64,000 nt of DNA from Isoetes taiwanensis (GCA_021234155.1 JAJEKV010000011.1:1120001-1184000), one strand, 5' to 3'; counted from the first letter of the stretch, positions 23,258-36,924 are shown. Notes: a model not told the origin generated them from the sequence alone. A program made the numbers and translations.

Positions 23258-26200
23258 GTCTGCTCTTCTTCCGCTATTTAGTTTTGCGTCCATCGTATGT
23301 CAGGAAGTAAGCATATTTATTGTACAATGCTACATCATTATGGTCAACATCTTTTATGTTAGGATATGATTTAACATGCATAAAGATCTGCCTAGTATAG
23401 GTCAAGTGCAGGGCAACAATTACATGCTGCTGAAAAATGTTAATGCTCAATTTGGGAATGTCGTCATAAAATTTCAGCTACCTTGCTAAGCATCAGCTTT
23501 TTCTCGTAAAGTGAGGAAATTCTGTATTTCATAAACAGTGACTTGAAGCCAGCAGTTAAGACTATGAGCATCTGTGGCAAATCAAAGAGATGTCACATCT
23601 TTTGTAAAAGATATTCTATAAGTCCATAGAAAATTTATGAAGCACGAGAGCAATAACTTAGGAGCAGGCACTTTCGTTGGAAAGTATATGGAGGGTCGGT
23701 GGCCTGCTGGCAGAGTGCTTGTCTTGGAAGCAAGAGTTTGAGGCAGTTCATAGGGACATGGCATCTTAGAGAGGCAAGATTTCATAGGGCACGGGACATA
23801 TTAAAAATCAAGCATTATACAGGCTTAACCTCCCACATATGCCATAAGCCTTTCTGAGCAGCATGGCTGCTGGTTCTATCTCAATTTTCAGTTGATATGA
23901 GAAGGCTAAACTGCCCCGTTGTGCAGTGTGCAATTTAACCTAGATTTGAATGACACCTTTCTTGATGATGCCGAGCAATTCTTCTTCTACATAGAAATTC
24001 TTAATGATGCCTTTCTTAAATATAGAAATTCCTTTTTTTTTGCAAGCGAAATGTATACCCTGATAAGAATCTATCATTTTACAAAACAAATGTATGAAAG
24101 GTGAACTATACAATAAATTGGTTATGCTGAAAATACAAGAGTTACAGTTCCCTTCAACTGCTAGTTATGCTGTTTTAATTGAAGCCAAATGCACGAAGAT
24201 AAAATGGGAAGTGATATCAATCCCATAATTGTATACACAATGCAGCAATATATGTTCTTTATTACCTGCCAATTGCTGGTCTATATCAATTTCATAATCA
24301 TTTATATAATGCAGCAATATATCCTTGCCTGCGTCTCGTCTTATCTGTTAGATGAGAGTTGGCTTACGTACGTTACCTAAAGGTCGAGTGGCCATTGGCA
24401 CTGGCACACAATTCAAATAGTGCAAGGAGTAGGCGAAGTGTTTTGAATGAATACCATTTTTGTGATTGTGTACCATATGACCAGTTCTTGGTCCTAAGTT
24501 TTTAAGTTTCTCTTAAGCTTTTCCTTAATTGGTCTGGTGTCACGCTTAGTTGTAGGCTTCTTCACAAGGACTTCTTAGATTTTCGCAGGCTAGACATATG
24601 GCTATTAACACATCTAGAGAATCTAAATTGCCTGAACATCAATCTTTTAAATGCATTAGGGGGCAACTTCTTCCTGACCATGTTTGATAGTGGATTCGTT
24701 TGTAGAGGACTTCATCATATATCAGTTCTACCCTTGGTTGCTTCTCTTCTAACCAATGTCAGCCATCAAATTATCTTATTGGTTTGAGATTGAACACATG
24801 CCAACAAACATGTTAGTGCCAGAATTTCCAAAACCCCCCCAACGCATATGACCATATTGAAATACATCATAACCATATATCATTGGAAAGATCTTTTCAT
24901 TCCGCATCTAATGCAACAAACGCCGCAACATTTTGACAAGTGGATCAAAAGTTATGGAGGAAAAACAACAACAATGAAGTTGTTGGTGCTGCATTAATTG
25001 TAGTTAATAGAGGGTAGCCATTCCATTGGAGGATTCTTATGGGGATGAAATGAGATCTCAAATTTCCTCTAATGTTTTAGTTTTACATAACAAATCCCCT
25101 TTGTTTGAGTTTTCATGTTTGTTAGTTCGTGCTTCGTGCTACATAATTGATATGACCATTTATATTTCGTTTAAGTGCTTTCAACCTAGAGATGCTTCTC
25201 CATAATATATCCTGATCATTTAAATGCTGGTGAGTCCTATCCTTTATTGACTTAGAGACTCTATAGGGTTCACACTTTTGGAGTAAGAGTCACATGCTTT
25301 AGCCTCCTTTTGGGTTAAGCGTGGATTGACGTAATGCTTTTTTGGCTTTCATTTGTGCAAAGGTGTTAAGCCTTTGGACTACACCATTTGGTTGAGGTTC
25401 ATGCATTGTTATTGTCATCATCCTTGCTTGTTATTTCTACAAGGTTGCAGATTCCAGATTCTATTTTCAAATGCTTTGGATAATCGTTCAGTGAGAAGTT
25501 AATGTTACATAAAGTACTTATCCAGGTTCGTTTCTTGATCTCCAGTACTTTCGTTGTATGTTTGTTTCCTGTACATAGCTATCGATACCGTTATCGATAC
25601 CGTGTCTAGATTTGACAGTCTGTCTATACTCGGGATTATAATATTGTTTTTTATTACATTCGGTGCATTGTTTTATTTCTTTAGCTTATTTTTCACATGA
25701 AATTGAGGGTCTTCATGTGTACATGTCCGGTTTAAGTTCTTTCAGTTCTGTCTGTTGGTTAGTTGTTATCAAAGGTTGGCTAGTTGGCTTTGGTTTTGCA
25801 TCAAGTTGGTATCTACGCTTTTATTTTTCACTTGGATCTTAGTTCCATTTGAAGTCTATATTTTGCTCTGCTTTTGCTCCATTTGGTTTATTATTTCTAC
25901 ATTTCATTTAATTTCTTTAATTTATGAGTTCCTTTGATCTAGTTGGCTCCCTTAGGTCCATTATTCATGTTAGTCTCCTTTTTGTTTCTTTTCTAGTTAT
26001 CCCATGTGTTGCAGTTGTTCTACTAGTTTTCATTGCTTTAATCATCTCAATGTGTATCCCATTTGTCCCCTTTTGTTCTATTTTGCTCTGTTTTTATCCA
26101 TTCCCCTGTAGCCATTTGTACTTTGTTTTCTTCATTAATTCTTTTAGTCCCATGTGTTATAATGCATGGCTTTGTTCTTCTAGTTCGTTACGGTTCTCTC

Positions 26201-26836
26201 TCTCTCCACGCTTTTATTGCTGCCCCTATCCTCTTTGTCCCCTGGATTTGTCCAAGGTCCTTGCTCCAGGCATGTAATATACTTTTTTTTTTACCACCGC
26301 CATCCGTTTTGTTCGCCATTATATGTTTAGATCCTTTGGGTATACTTGCCCCATTTGCTTTGTTGGTTCCATGTTGTTTTGTTCTCTTGAGTAGTTCCAT
26401 TGCACTATATATATTAGTTGAAGTAGCTCCATTCATCATATGAGCGTCTCTAGTTCTATGTGCTTCGTTTTGCTTTTATTTGTTTCCCTTTATTCTTGTT
26501 TTTGCCCCTTTTAGACCATCATATTTGTCTCATTTCATCTTAGATTAAAAACTTTCCTTGGCAATTTGCTCTTTTTGGATCATTGTTCAGTTGCTTCAAT
26601 AGTTCCATTTGTCTAGGTATTCTACTAGTGCCTTTAATCATTTTAGGCTCTACTATTATTTTACCTAATCGAGTCATCCTAGTAGTCTCTCTTGCTCCTT
26701 TAATCTTGGGATCCATTCTATTCTATTATTCTCTTTGGTCTTCTCCCACTTCTTTCATTATTTACTTTGTTGCATTTTGCTAGCCCATTTAGTCATGTTT
26801 GTTCTATTCGTGCCATTAACTCCATAGTCTTTTGTA

Positions 26837-26933
26837 TGGGGGAAGGGTAGTTGGGACCACTTTCCGGGTGTCCGGTGGGGTCCCGGGAGCGGGTCACCGG
26901 CACCTGGAAAGTGGGACCAACTCCCCTTCCCCC
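26837..26933. repeat. GC-rich hairpin, block B
   Basis: Same arms as 17237-17348 (26837-26869 and 26901-26933). The loop is shorter, lacking the GCGACCGGCGGTAGC part seen in block A. The loop therefore changed after duplication while the arms were kept. Confidence 0.75.
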
Positions 26934-27917
26934 ACAATATTGAAATAGGGGAGACTTCTTTTTTTCTCCCCCTTTTGCCCTTTTTTTTTCTTGGCTTGCT
27001 CCTCTCTGCGCCATGATTTCGGCGAGGCGCCAGGGCAGACCTCCGCGAGCGCCATCGAGCCAAGCTACTAAGATGAAGGCGCTTGCTCGGCGGAAGCGTT
27101 TTGAAGGCATTTTTTGCTCTGGCGATGGAAGCGGCCGTTTAGGTTCTTTCAGCTGGTGCTTGCTCTGTTTCTGCTGCATTTTTTGTTCTATGTTTTTTTT
27201 TGGCGATGGAGGCGGCTGCTTAGGTTCTTTCATGCTCTGCTTCTGCGTTTTTCGCCTCGTGTTTTCTTTTTGGCTATTGGCTATGGCGTTCTCTGAAGTC
27301 CGGCTGCCACTCGTGCATCATAAGTTTATGTAGCTTGGTTTACCTTCGCCATCTTCAAGCTCTTCAGGCATCTGGTTCCTCACGAAGGTGTTTCTTAAAC
27401 TGTGAAGGGGTTTTGATATGGTCATTTTTCCTCTTCAAACCTTTGATCCGACACCAGTAGCAGATTGTTGCAAGAACCAGGTGTGTTTTTTGCGACATTC
27501 TTGGTTACAGAGTCATAGTTATACCATTTTTTCGGACAGAATAACAAGAATGCTATGGCAACTATGATTCCGGCTTTCCCCTTTTTTGCATATTTCTTAT
27601 AAACCACTTCCGGGGGCTGTCATTGTGTTGCAGACCAGTTCAAGCAGTTTGTTGCGCCACTTCCACATTGCAAGTTTCCTTCCTGCTTGCCTTTAAGAAT
27701 GTTGCTTGCAGAAGATGAGTGGCTTCAGCGGCTTTGATCTTTGAAAACCAAAACTACGAACCAAAAAAATTATCAACTAAAAATTGTTAAGGTGAGCGGT
27801 TCAAATTTTTTGTCACCGGAATCGGGTACCCGACCGACATTCCGGGTTATTGGGGATGACACGTGGCACCTTAAGAATGCGCGAATATCAAACAAGTCGA
27901 CCCTATTTCAATATTGT
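26934..27917. mobile_element. Candidate MITE-like element, block B
   Basis: Block B copy of 17349-18325, with the 17-bp inverted ends conserved at 26934-26950 and 27901-27917. Confidence 0.45.
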
Positions 27918-30007
27918 TTCTAGTTGTCATTAATTCAATGGTTTTATTGTTGGAACGTCTCTGTGGCGTTCCTTTGCTTTAGCATTAGATGTAGATTCAG
28001 GCATACAAATAGATTTGTTGGTCCCACTTTTGATTCGTTTCATTCATTGTTCTACTTGCTCTAGTTGCATCCCTTGTTCTAGGGTTACTTATTAGTATTT
28101 AAACCCCTTAGTTCCTTTTGCTTCATTTTTTGCAAAGATTTCAGTTCAAGGTACTACTACCTTTGTTATTTTGGTTCCGCTTCCTTCGCTTTCTAATTTT
28201 AACCTCAATATTGTCTATATATCCTATCTATCTCATTAATCCTTTTGTCCGCTATTTTACTTGATGTATTCCCGCAATTGCTTCAATTTCATTTCTCTTA
28301 TTTTGCTCTTTTTATTCTTACTTGTTGGTTCCCTTGTATCCTTTATTTGTAATCCCGTTGTTTTAGCACCTGTTTCATTCACTTTTTCTTTGTGTTAAGG
28401 TGGTCTTGTCTTCCTCAACTTTATTAGCCCCATTGAGGTATCATTGTTACTTCTGTTTCATAGTTTGATTTGTGTGGGTATTCCATGAGGGCATATACTC
28501 TAGCTGGCTCTAGTGTTAATATTAGTCTTAATTGTCCATCTTGCTCCTTTAATCTTGTTGGATCCATTCTCCTCCTTTTCATTTAATCTTCGTTCCTCTT
28601 GCTTCATTCTTGTTATTTATATTATTTGCGAGTCTCTTTAGTCCCATTTGTTCTTTTTGTTCTATTTTCTTCCATTAACTCCATAGTCATTTGTTCTAGT
28701 TGTCACTTGTTTATCCGTTTTGTATGATTGAAACTTCTTTCATTGCATCTTTAATTCTGTTTACGTTTTATTTGATCCCCTTAGTGCCTTTTGCTTTTAT
28801 TTTTTTGCAATATTTCACTCAAGGTATTACCTTGCTATTAGTGTTTACTATTGATTCTCGCTTTTATGCTAGTTTTGGTTCCAAATGTAGTCTTATTTGC
28901 CACTTTTAATATTCATTTTGTGTTAAGGTGGTCTTGTCTTTACCGACCCTGTTGTTCCATTTCATCCTTTTGTTAATTCTCCATTTGTTGTATTGACTCT
29001 ATTTACTTCGCTTGGCATCTTCACATTTCGTGTTCCTTTTTTAGTTTCAATTGATTGTACTTGTTTCTTGAATTTTGTGGGGCTCTAATTTGCTCGGCTA
29101 GGGAGTAACAAATGTTCTATCTGTGCAAATAGGTAGTCATTTCGTTCTGTTACTTTCGTTCTTCCAATATGGATTTGTTGTCGCATGATCTTTGTGATCC
29201 TAATATTTTATGTATTATGGTCTTACACATTGCTAGATATTCATGATAGAAGTTTCATCTGTTTCATTATAATTATACTTTATGAGTCGCATTTATTCCA
29301 TTTGTCCGCCTAGTGTTCTCCTTTTTCCACTCCTCTAGACCGCTCCAAGACGCCTATTGGTTCGGCTTTGCATCCTAGCATGGCCCAACTCCATTTCTCT
29401 TCCGCCTTTCGATGTTATGTAGATTCATTTATCTTGTTTACTTCCATTTCCACCCGTGCTGTTATTCTTATTTGTTCCATTTCTCCCATTCCTTTTAAAA
29501 TTGTCTTTCCATTTGTTCTCATAGTCCCTTTTATTGGTTTAGTCCTTTTGCTCTACAAATTCCACTAGTTTCATCCTGCTATATTTTTTTTTTGTATGCC
29601 CTTTGTTTCTCTAATCATAAGTACTCCAAATACTTCATATTGCCCAAGATCACGGTACACTTGATCCTTTGATTTGAAAGCTTTTGTTAGGTGTTGGCCA
29701 TTGTGACCGAGCATCTTCACATGTCCTTACCCATTTTTCCTGTTCGGCCCACTCATCTTATTATTCATTTACTCCTTTCTCTAATAAAGTGATCTCAACT
29801 TGTTTCATTCTTTCCTTTGATACTTATGGGTTTACATTCTTTTGTCCCATTAGATTCTTTGTTTGTTTTTACCCCATTGAGTTCATAGTTATCACGTTTC
29901 ATTTATTCCATTAGTCTGACCCTCAAATTGACATGTTTTATTTCCTTTCACATTGATATTGATGATGTTGAGATAGGTGATATGTGTTGATCTAGGACCC
30001 ATCCTAA

Positions 30008-30375
30008 GAATGTATTAATTGTACAATGTTTTGGTTTCATGTTAGATGATAATCTAACCCTTGCCAACAATTAAGTTGCTATACAACACTCCCTTGGCCA
30101 TGACATGTTACTCCTAACTTTGGAAATGGTGATGCTTTCAGTGTTTCTTTATAAGAATGAATGTATATTTGTGTACCTTGGAAGTTTAGTAACTGTTACA
30201 TTCATGCAAAATCCCTAAACTATTACAACAAAAATACGGCAACCCAATGCGAAGCATATATTTAAACAAGTCTTCAAGTTCAAGAGCATATGACATTTTG
30301 ATTCGAAACCAAATCCAAGTACAAGAAAAGTAATAGAATATCAAAACCATGTTAAACAACTATGACCTATCATGT
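30008..30375. repeat. Dispersed LTR-like segment, copy 4 (block B)
   Basis: Block B counterpart of 20430-20805, sharing its limits. This shows the fragment was already in place before the block duplicated. Confidence 0.55.
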
Positions 30376-31206
30376 TTTTGGGGTTGCCCTAGGGGCAAAC
30401 CCTTGTTTATGTGGGTTTTTGGCATATTCTAAGTATATGCTCGAATATGCTTAGAATATGCTAGAAACTGCTAAAAACTTGCTATTAACTGTAAATTGGC
30501 GGTCGTCTTTGTCCATTTGGCGGCAGCCGTAAAACCGGCTAACCCGGCACCACCATGGTGCAAATCTTTTCGGTTGCTCGCTTTAGAGCCTTTTTGGTCG
30601 TATCTTTGCCGCTTTACGCTACTTTCATAACAAACGACTCTAAATTTTATTTGTGAGAAAATGCTTATGTTTTCGTGTTAGCGTGTCTCGCCATCACACC
30701 GGATCCAATTCAAGGCCTCGAGAATATGTGTTGCAAGTTCCTATTTACAAATTGGTTGCAATTGAACCACTTGTAAATATGCTTTGATGTGCTTTTGGTC
30801 TCTAAAAATTTGCAATGGATGGAGAAGTTATCTCCGCCTTTGGATGGAGCTCAATTTGGAAATGCACCATGGTTTGCTTTCTCCCTCACGCTGCGTTATT
30901 TTCTGGATATATAGTGCATGGAAGTAACATCATGTGTAAATATGGAATTATGGGTTCCGGTAGGACGAGGATGACCTGGGCCATAAGGATGAGTGAATTT
31001 TATCATAGAAGTCCCTCCCTCGCCTTAGATTTGTAAGAATCTGCAACAAATCATCACAATGGCATCATCATTGATTAAATCTGCAACAAGTCTTGTACTG
31101 TTTTAATGCTTGTGCCAAAAGATCCAGCAGGTATAATGTAGCGTTGAAGCATCACAAATCATATGGGTACATGCCATGCCTTGACATATTATGCTTTTTT
31201 CACCTT

Positions 31207-33719
31207 GTAGAGTGTAGAGAATACAAGAGGAAGGTAAGAAAACACAGGGGAAAGGAGACATACCGGGAAGAAAGGGCAGCATACATAAGATTACTGAAGA
31301 AGAAGAGATACAATAACCTGTTACAGCACCAATGGTACTTGGGGAAAATGCTGAAAAAACAGCCCAGAAGATTTTGGAGAGGACTCAAAAACAAAGGAGG
31401 GGGTAGCAATATGAAAACAAAGAACTAACAAGATGACATTGGAAACGAGGGATGGGAGAGTTACTTGGACAAATTATACAAGACGGGGGCACCTCCAAAG
31501 ATCGATACCAATACAAAGATGATCGACAAACCATGCTTCAACATGTTAGAAGTAATGCTAGCCCTTAACAGGATGGCCAATCATAAAGCACCGGATCTAT
31601 ATGGACTAACTGTGGAACCGCTGGCAGTGTGCGAAACGTAAATAGGCGCATTGTGTTACGCACATTTTTTAATGGCATCATAAATACAGGACTTCCAGAC
31701 AGATGGACATACAATAGAGTCATACCTTTACATAAGGCAGAAAATAGAAAAGATCCAGGGAACTACAGGACGATAATGGAAAGCTCGATTTTCGCAAAAT
31801 GGTTTGGAAAGGTATTGAATAACAAACTAAAGAAATGGGCAGAAGAAGGAAATATGAGAGCACAGGGGCAAGCAGGGTTCAGACCGGAGCACTCAACCAC
31901 AGATCACCTCGTGACCCTTCGGATATTAATAGAGCAGAACAAAGTGCAGGGAAGGAAAATAATATGCTGCTTTGTAGACTTCAGAAAAGCGTTTGATACA
32001 GTCCCGAGAGAGAAGTTGCTAAAGAGATTGATGGACATGCAAGCCCCGAGAAACATGGTAGGATCGATAGCAAGACTATACCACAGGGTGTATGCTAAGA
32101 TGGAACAGAAAGACAAAACCGATAACTGCGGACACCGGTAAAGCGGGGGCTGCCCGCTATCCCCAACTCGCTTTGGAATATACATAGACGCACTACTGTG
32201 GGTACATATAGCGTAGCAAAGATGGAGACGAAGTATGCCCCCACTCTAGGAGACACGGCTGGTACCGCAATGCTATATGCGCGATGACCTTAGTATGATG
32301 GCAACAAAGAATAAAGGAATGAAATGTGACCGCTCAAAATTCTAGAACAATTCTCGGAGGATACATGGTCGACAAAGGAATCTAGCAAAAAACTAAATAG
32401 TCATCTTTGGGCACAAGAACAGTGCATAAACCCTTCGGATATAAAGATAAAGAGATAGAGGAACCAAATGTAATACGAGATATCTAGGTTATGATGTGCA
32501 CGCGACAGTGGAAATGGGCCAAAGAAGCTAACGCTAGATTCCAATCGGCTATAGGAAGTTACTTTAACATGAAAAACTTTTTTGTAACGTAAGGTAATAA
32601 CGGATTGGGATATCAAATGTTACCTATTCAGCGCGCAGAATAGCCACCACTCAGCTTGTACCGGAAAGCGTAGCATGGGGGGCGTTTTAACAGAAAGAAA
32701 CCGGGAAAAGGGAAGGAATTCTTAGGCAATGGCAATGCATGTGAATTCGTGGTAAGGACAAATACACCACCCGACATGGTCCTCAAACAGGCGTAAAACC
32801 AATGGAAGTGAGAGCATGGGAGAGAACCATAAGGTACCGCCGAGATCAGCGCGGAGACATACAAGGTAAACCGTCCAAAGATTGCAATCACGTAATCAAA
32901 GAAAATCACATATCCTCTCAAACCACAAATGGTTTAAAGAGGTGGCAACATGGACCGCATATATGGGATTAAACCCGAAAGTGACCTAAGAGGGCAAAAG
33001 TGGAATGAGGAGGGGCGGATATAGCGACAAGAGCATGGCTGCAAAAGCATACAGGACCCAAGACAGAATGGCTCATACAAGTATTTAATCCAGACCAACA
33101 AATAGGACACCAGATATACCGAGATAACATACTGGGGAAAAACAGAAGGGACACGCTGGCCAGATTTAGGATGGGAAGCCATGATCTAAGAATCGAAAAA
33201 GACAGGTGGAGAGGGGTAGATAAGGATGACAGGATATGCAGAATCTGTGACGGGGGGAGAATAGAGGATGAGAATCATATGATTAGTGATCACCGACATA
33301 CGGAGACATCGTGACGACAGATATAGAAATATAAGGTGGGGAAAACCAGTCCACAAGCTGATGAAGACAACAGAATCATTACGGGATCTAGCAGACACGA
33401 TCCACAGAATGACGACAAGACACAGAGAAGTACACAGTGAAAGAGGGCTTGTAATATGATCCATACAAAACGAGTCATATAGCCCCACACAAATTGCTTG
33501 CTCAAATAAAAGCTGATTGATAACGACGATCACCGCACGGCCAAGAAGCCGAGGTAAAAGCGGATGCCTGGTATTAAAGAAAAAAATCAGCCTTCGTAAA
33601 AGGCTACATTACAACAAATAAGTGATGTGCTAGTAGCACCCTTTTAGGGAGCTCGCCCATGCTACAATAAGTCCGAGGGCCTTACGGCACAAGGGACATA
33701 AATGTATTCTATTCTATTC
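31207..33719 (+). mobile_element. Non-LTR retrotransposon (LINE), 5'-truncated, inserted in block B
   Basis: Block A is uninterrupted at this point (CACCTTATAAATGG, 21655-21668), which defines the insertion. Reading frames in order: the basic linker before the RT with an FWRGLKNK motif (about 31210-31410), RT finger and palm with GFRPEHSTTDH and the motif A peptide FVDFRKAFDTV (31629-32141), and a C-terminal Cys-His knuckle C-x2-C...EDE-x-H near 33235-33290. The RT beyond motif A is frameshifted and full of stops. The 3' end is a (ATTCT)n tail (33706-33719) with no poly(A). The apurinic endonuclease is absent, as expected of 5' truncation. Confidence 0.85.
31629..32141 (+). pseudogene. LINE reverse transcriptase fragment (fingers to motif A)
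   Basis: This 170-codon frame covers the N-terminal half of a LINE reverse transcriptase. The motif around residue 45 (GNYR) is the conserved palm entry. GFRPEHSTTDH follows near residue 83, and FVDFRKAFDTV carries the first catalytic Asp. Motif B and the second catalytic motif (FADD-type) are not in frame. The enzyme would have copied element RNA at a nicked target. It cannot be active as read here. Confidence 0.8.
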
Positions 33720-34220
33720 TAAATGGTTATATAAGAGAATTTCATTCACGATTCTAGGTGTCAAGGAAACATGAATAAATCATTTCATTTCATTTAATTT
33801 CATTCTGCTCGATTAGGTGCGTTTATTTATGCAAAGCAGCTTTGTCCTCTTTCGCTCCTCAAGCGCTTCAAGACATCTCATTTAGAAACCCTTTGGCCGA
33901 CGCCGCCTTCTAAGCAGTCACCGTCTTCAAACCAAAATGTTAAATGTTTGCTAACAAGTTAACAAACTTTGTTTCTACAAAATTCATTACGCCAGTCAGA
34001 GTGTCAACAACTCATTTATCCTTCTAAAAGAGACCCGAATTATGAACCAAATAATTTTAGATGCTGATTTTTGCATATTTGTTGCTTGATATAAACACGG
34101 TGAAAAAGTAAGGGTCGTGATCACCGTAGATGCACCAACTATTGGACCTCGTGATGTTGAGAGTATCGACTTTGTTTAAGCAGTGTTTATTCTTCATTAT
34201 TATATGCCTTGTAATCGCAG

Positions 34221-35333
34221 TCGCCATGATAAATGAAAACATAGAGAAAGACCTATTTGCAATGTGGGACTCGAAACCGATGTGAGGTATGCCTTGTACT
34301 ATGTTTGAATATCTATAATCTATGTAGCTTTGAAATTTGAATAATGATGACTCTACGATCCGCTTTGACTCTCGACAGATTGTTGGAAGCAAAGATGTCC
34401 CCGTATTGCCCTCCCCGCTGGCTTCGCCTTTGCCATGATGTGGTACAATTGTTTTCTTATAAAGAACCCGAATCTACTCTCATCTTTTTGAGTCTAATAA
34501 TCTCCGGCAAAGGGTGCCGATTTTATCGAATCTTATTCTTTCTTTCTTCTATTCCTGCATTGGATCGTAAAACATTAGTATCATCAGCTAATTATAAATA
34601 ATAGATGATGTCAACTATGAAGAGTGTGCTATCTTTATTAACATTTTCGCTTAAAAATTTCTTGCAAAAGTAGCATATTCTAAAGCCGAGAACAAAATTA
34701 ATTCCAAAGGTCAGAATCGACAAACTTGGTGAAGATGAGGGCATGATGATCAAAGATGAAAAGACAGTTCACTTGGCATACCAAGATCCCGTGATACCGA
34801 CACGGTATTTGCAGCAGAGTGTGTACTCATCTCTATTTCCTATTTCTTTACATTTACAGAACCAAAAGTGGCCGAATGAAGAAATATCACATGCAAAATA
34901 TCCTGATCTATCTCACTTGCCATACATGCATGCTAAAACTTTTTCGCCTTCTTACTTAGTTGTATGTTAAGTTTTAACCTGCATTGTTGCATTAAATACA
35001 TCAAACCCAAATGAACCTAGTTTTGATTCAAATCCTCGAGAAGATGTGCGTGATCACATGTTCAAATGCTTGAGTCGAATACCAACTGCTGTAGGCCCGA
35101 TCACACGATTTTGACCTTGCTCGTGCAAAAGAACAACAAAATGTCTCCCGATTGGCTTGTGCTTCATTTGGCTGACCTCATTACTTTAGCATATCAGGTA
35201 CATTAGCTGAATTTTTATTGGGAACATGCATCTGCATTCTTTTATTAAGAAATTTCTACTCTAGGTTGCAACCGGTACCATGGAGAGTTTCCGACCAATT
35301 GGAGTGACACTTTTGGATACAATACTTGAAAAG
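34221..35333 (+). pseudogene. HEATR5/SWEETIE-like HEAT-repeat gene fragment, block B
   Basis: The same five segments are at 34221-34286, 34379-34442, 34674-34822, 35095-35197 and 35265-35333. Here the fifth is intact (23 codons, SFRPIGV) and the third lacks the stop seen in block A, but the first, second, third and fourth carry small indels. Most indels fall at CTG/CAG sites, so part of the damage could be consensus error. Because each copy is sound where the other is broken, the ancestral segment was probably coding. Confidence 0.6.
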
Positions 35334-36924
35334 GTCTGCTCTTCCTCCGCTATTTAGTTTTAAGGCCCAAATGTATGTCAAGAAGTAAGCATATTTATTG
35401 TACAATGCTACATCATTATGGTCAACATCTTTTGTGTTAGGATATGATTTAACATGCATAAAGATCTGCCTAGTATAGGTCAAGTGCAGGGCAACAATTG
35501 CATGCTGCTGAAAAATGTTAATGCTCAACTGGGAATGTCGCCATAAAATTTCAGCTACCTTGCTAAGCATCAGCTTTTTCTCGAAGTGAGGAAATTTCAG
35601 ATTTCATAAACAAAGACTTGAAGCCGCCAGCTAAGACTATGAGCATCCGTGGCAAATCAAAGAGATGTCACACCTTTTGTAAAAGATATTCTATAAGTCC
35701 ATAGAAAATTTATGAACCACGAGAGCAATAACTTAGGAGCGTGCACTTTCGCTGGAAAGTATATGGAGGGTCGGGTGGCACCGGGCGGGCAGAGTGCTTG
35801 TCTTGGAAGCAAGAGTTTGAGGCGTTCATAGAGACATGGCATCTTAGAAGAGGCAAGATTTCATAGGGCACGGGACATATTAAAAATCAAGCATTATACA
35901 GCTTAACCTCCCACATTGCTATGCCATAAAGCCTTTTCGAAAGCAAAGATGGTCGTTGGTTCTATCTCAATTTTCAGTTGATATGAGAAGGCTAAACTGC
36001 CCTGCAGTAAGTGGTGCAATTTAACCTAGATTTGAATGACATCTTTCTTGATGATGCCGAGCAAATCTTCTTCTACATAGAAATTTTAATGACGCCTTTC
36101 TTAAATATAGAAATTCCTTTTTTTGCAAGCGAAATGTATACCCCGATAAGAATCTATCATTTTACAAAACAAATGTATGAAAGGTGAACTATACAATAAA
36201 TTGGTTATGCTGAAAATACAAGAGTTACAGCCCTTCAACCGCTACTTATGCCGCTTTTAATTGAAGCCAAATGCACGAAGATAAAATGGGAAGTGATATC
36301 AATTCCATAATTGTATACACAATGCAAAGAATATATGTTCTTTATTACCCGCCAATTGCTGGTCTATATCAATTTCATAATCATTTACATAATGCAGCAA
36401 TATATCCTTGCCTTGCAAGCGCCTCGCCTTATCCGTTAGATGAGAGTTGGCTTACGACGCTACCTAAAGGTCGAGTGGCCATTGGCACTGGCACACAATT
36501 CAAATAGTGCAAGGAGTAGGCGAAGTGTTTTGAATGAATACCATTTTTGTGATTGTGTACCATATGACCAGTTCTTGGTCCTAAGTTTTTAAGTTTCTCT
36601 TAAGCTTTTCCTTAATTGGTCTGGTGTCACGCTTAGTTGTAGGCTTCCTCACAAGGACTTCTTAGATTTTCGCAGGCTAGACATATGGCTATTAACACAT
36701 CTAGAGAAGCTAAATTGCCTGAACATCAATCTTTTAAATGCATTAGGGGGCAATTTCTTCCCCGACCATGTTTGATAGTGGATTCGCTTTGTAGAGGACT
36801 TCATCATATATCGCCTCTACCCTTGGTTGCTTCTCTTCTAACCAATGTCAGCCATCAAATTATCTTATTGGTTTGAGATTGAACACATGCCAACAAACAT
36901 GTTAGTGCCAGAATTTCCAAAACC

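Larger units (their letters stand above)
15461..24835. repeat. Block A of a ~9.4-kb direct duplication
   Basis: From ATGTTTTAGTTTTACATAAC to GCCAGAATTTCCAAAACC the sequence is repeated in the same orientation at 25072-36924. Order: pyrimidine-rich part (to ~20340), hairpin and inverted-repeat element (17237-18325), LTR-like piece (20430-20805), then HEATR5-like exons (22149-23257). The blocks are separated by 236 bp of unrelated sequence. Confidence 0.85.
25790..29930 (+). repeat. Pyrimidine-rich strand-skewed region, block B
   Basis: Block B copy of 16190-20340 with the same skew. A few small deletions distinguish it, for example near 28440, where about 55 bp present in block A are missing. 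Confidence 0.6.
25072..36924. repeat. Block B of the ~9.4-kb direct duplication, with LINE insertion
   Basis: Same order and same outer limits as block A. Subtracting the 2.5-kb LINE at 31207-33719 leaves about 9.34 kb. Differences from A are small indels, enriched at CAGC/GCTG sites. A retroelement with 9-kb LTRs was considered, but a segmental duplication fits better because host-like exons lie inside. Confidence 0.85.

Noticed and set aside
33186-33533. Minus-strand frames across the LINE 3' half
   Set aside because: They are antisense to the LINE, whose plus-strand Cys-His knuckle is recognisable at the same place.
15461-36924. Blocks A and B as giant LTRs of one retroelement
   Set aside because: Only 236 bp lie between them, with no gag-pol, and they contain spliced host-like exons.
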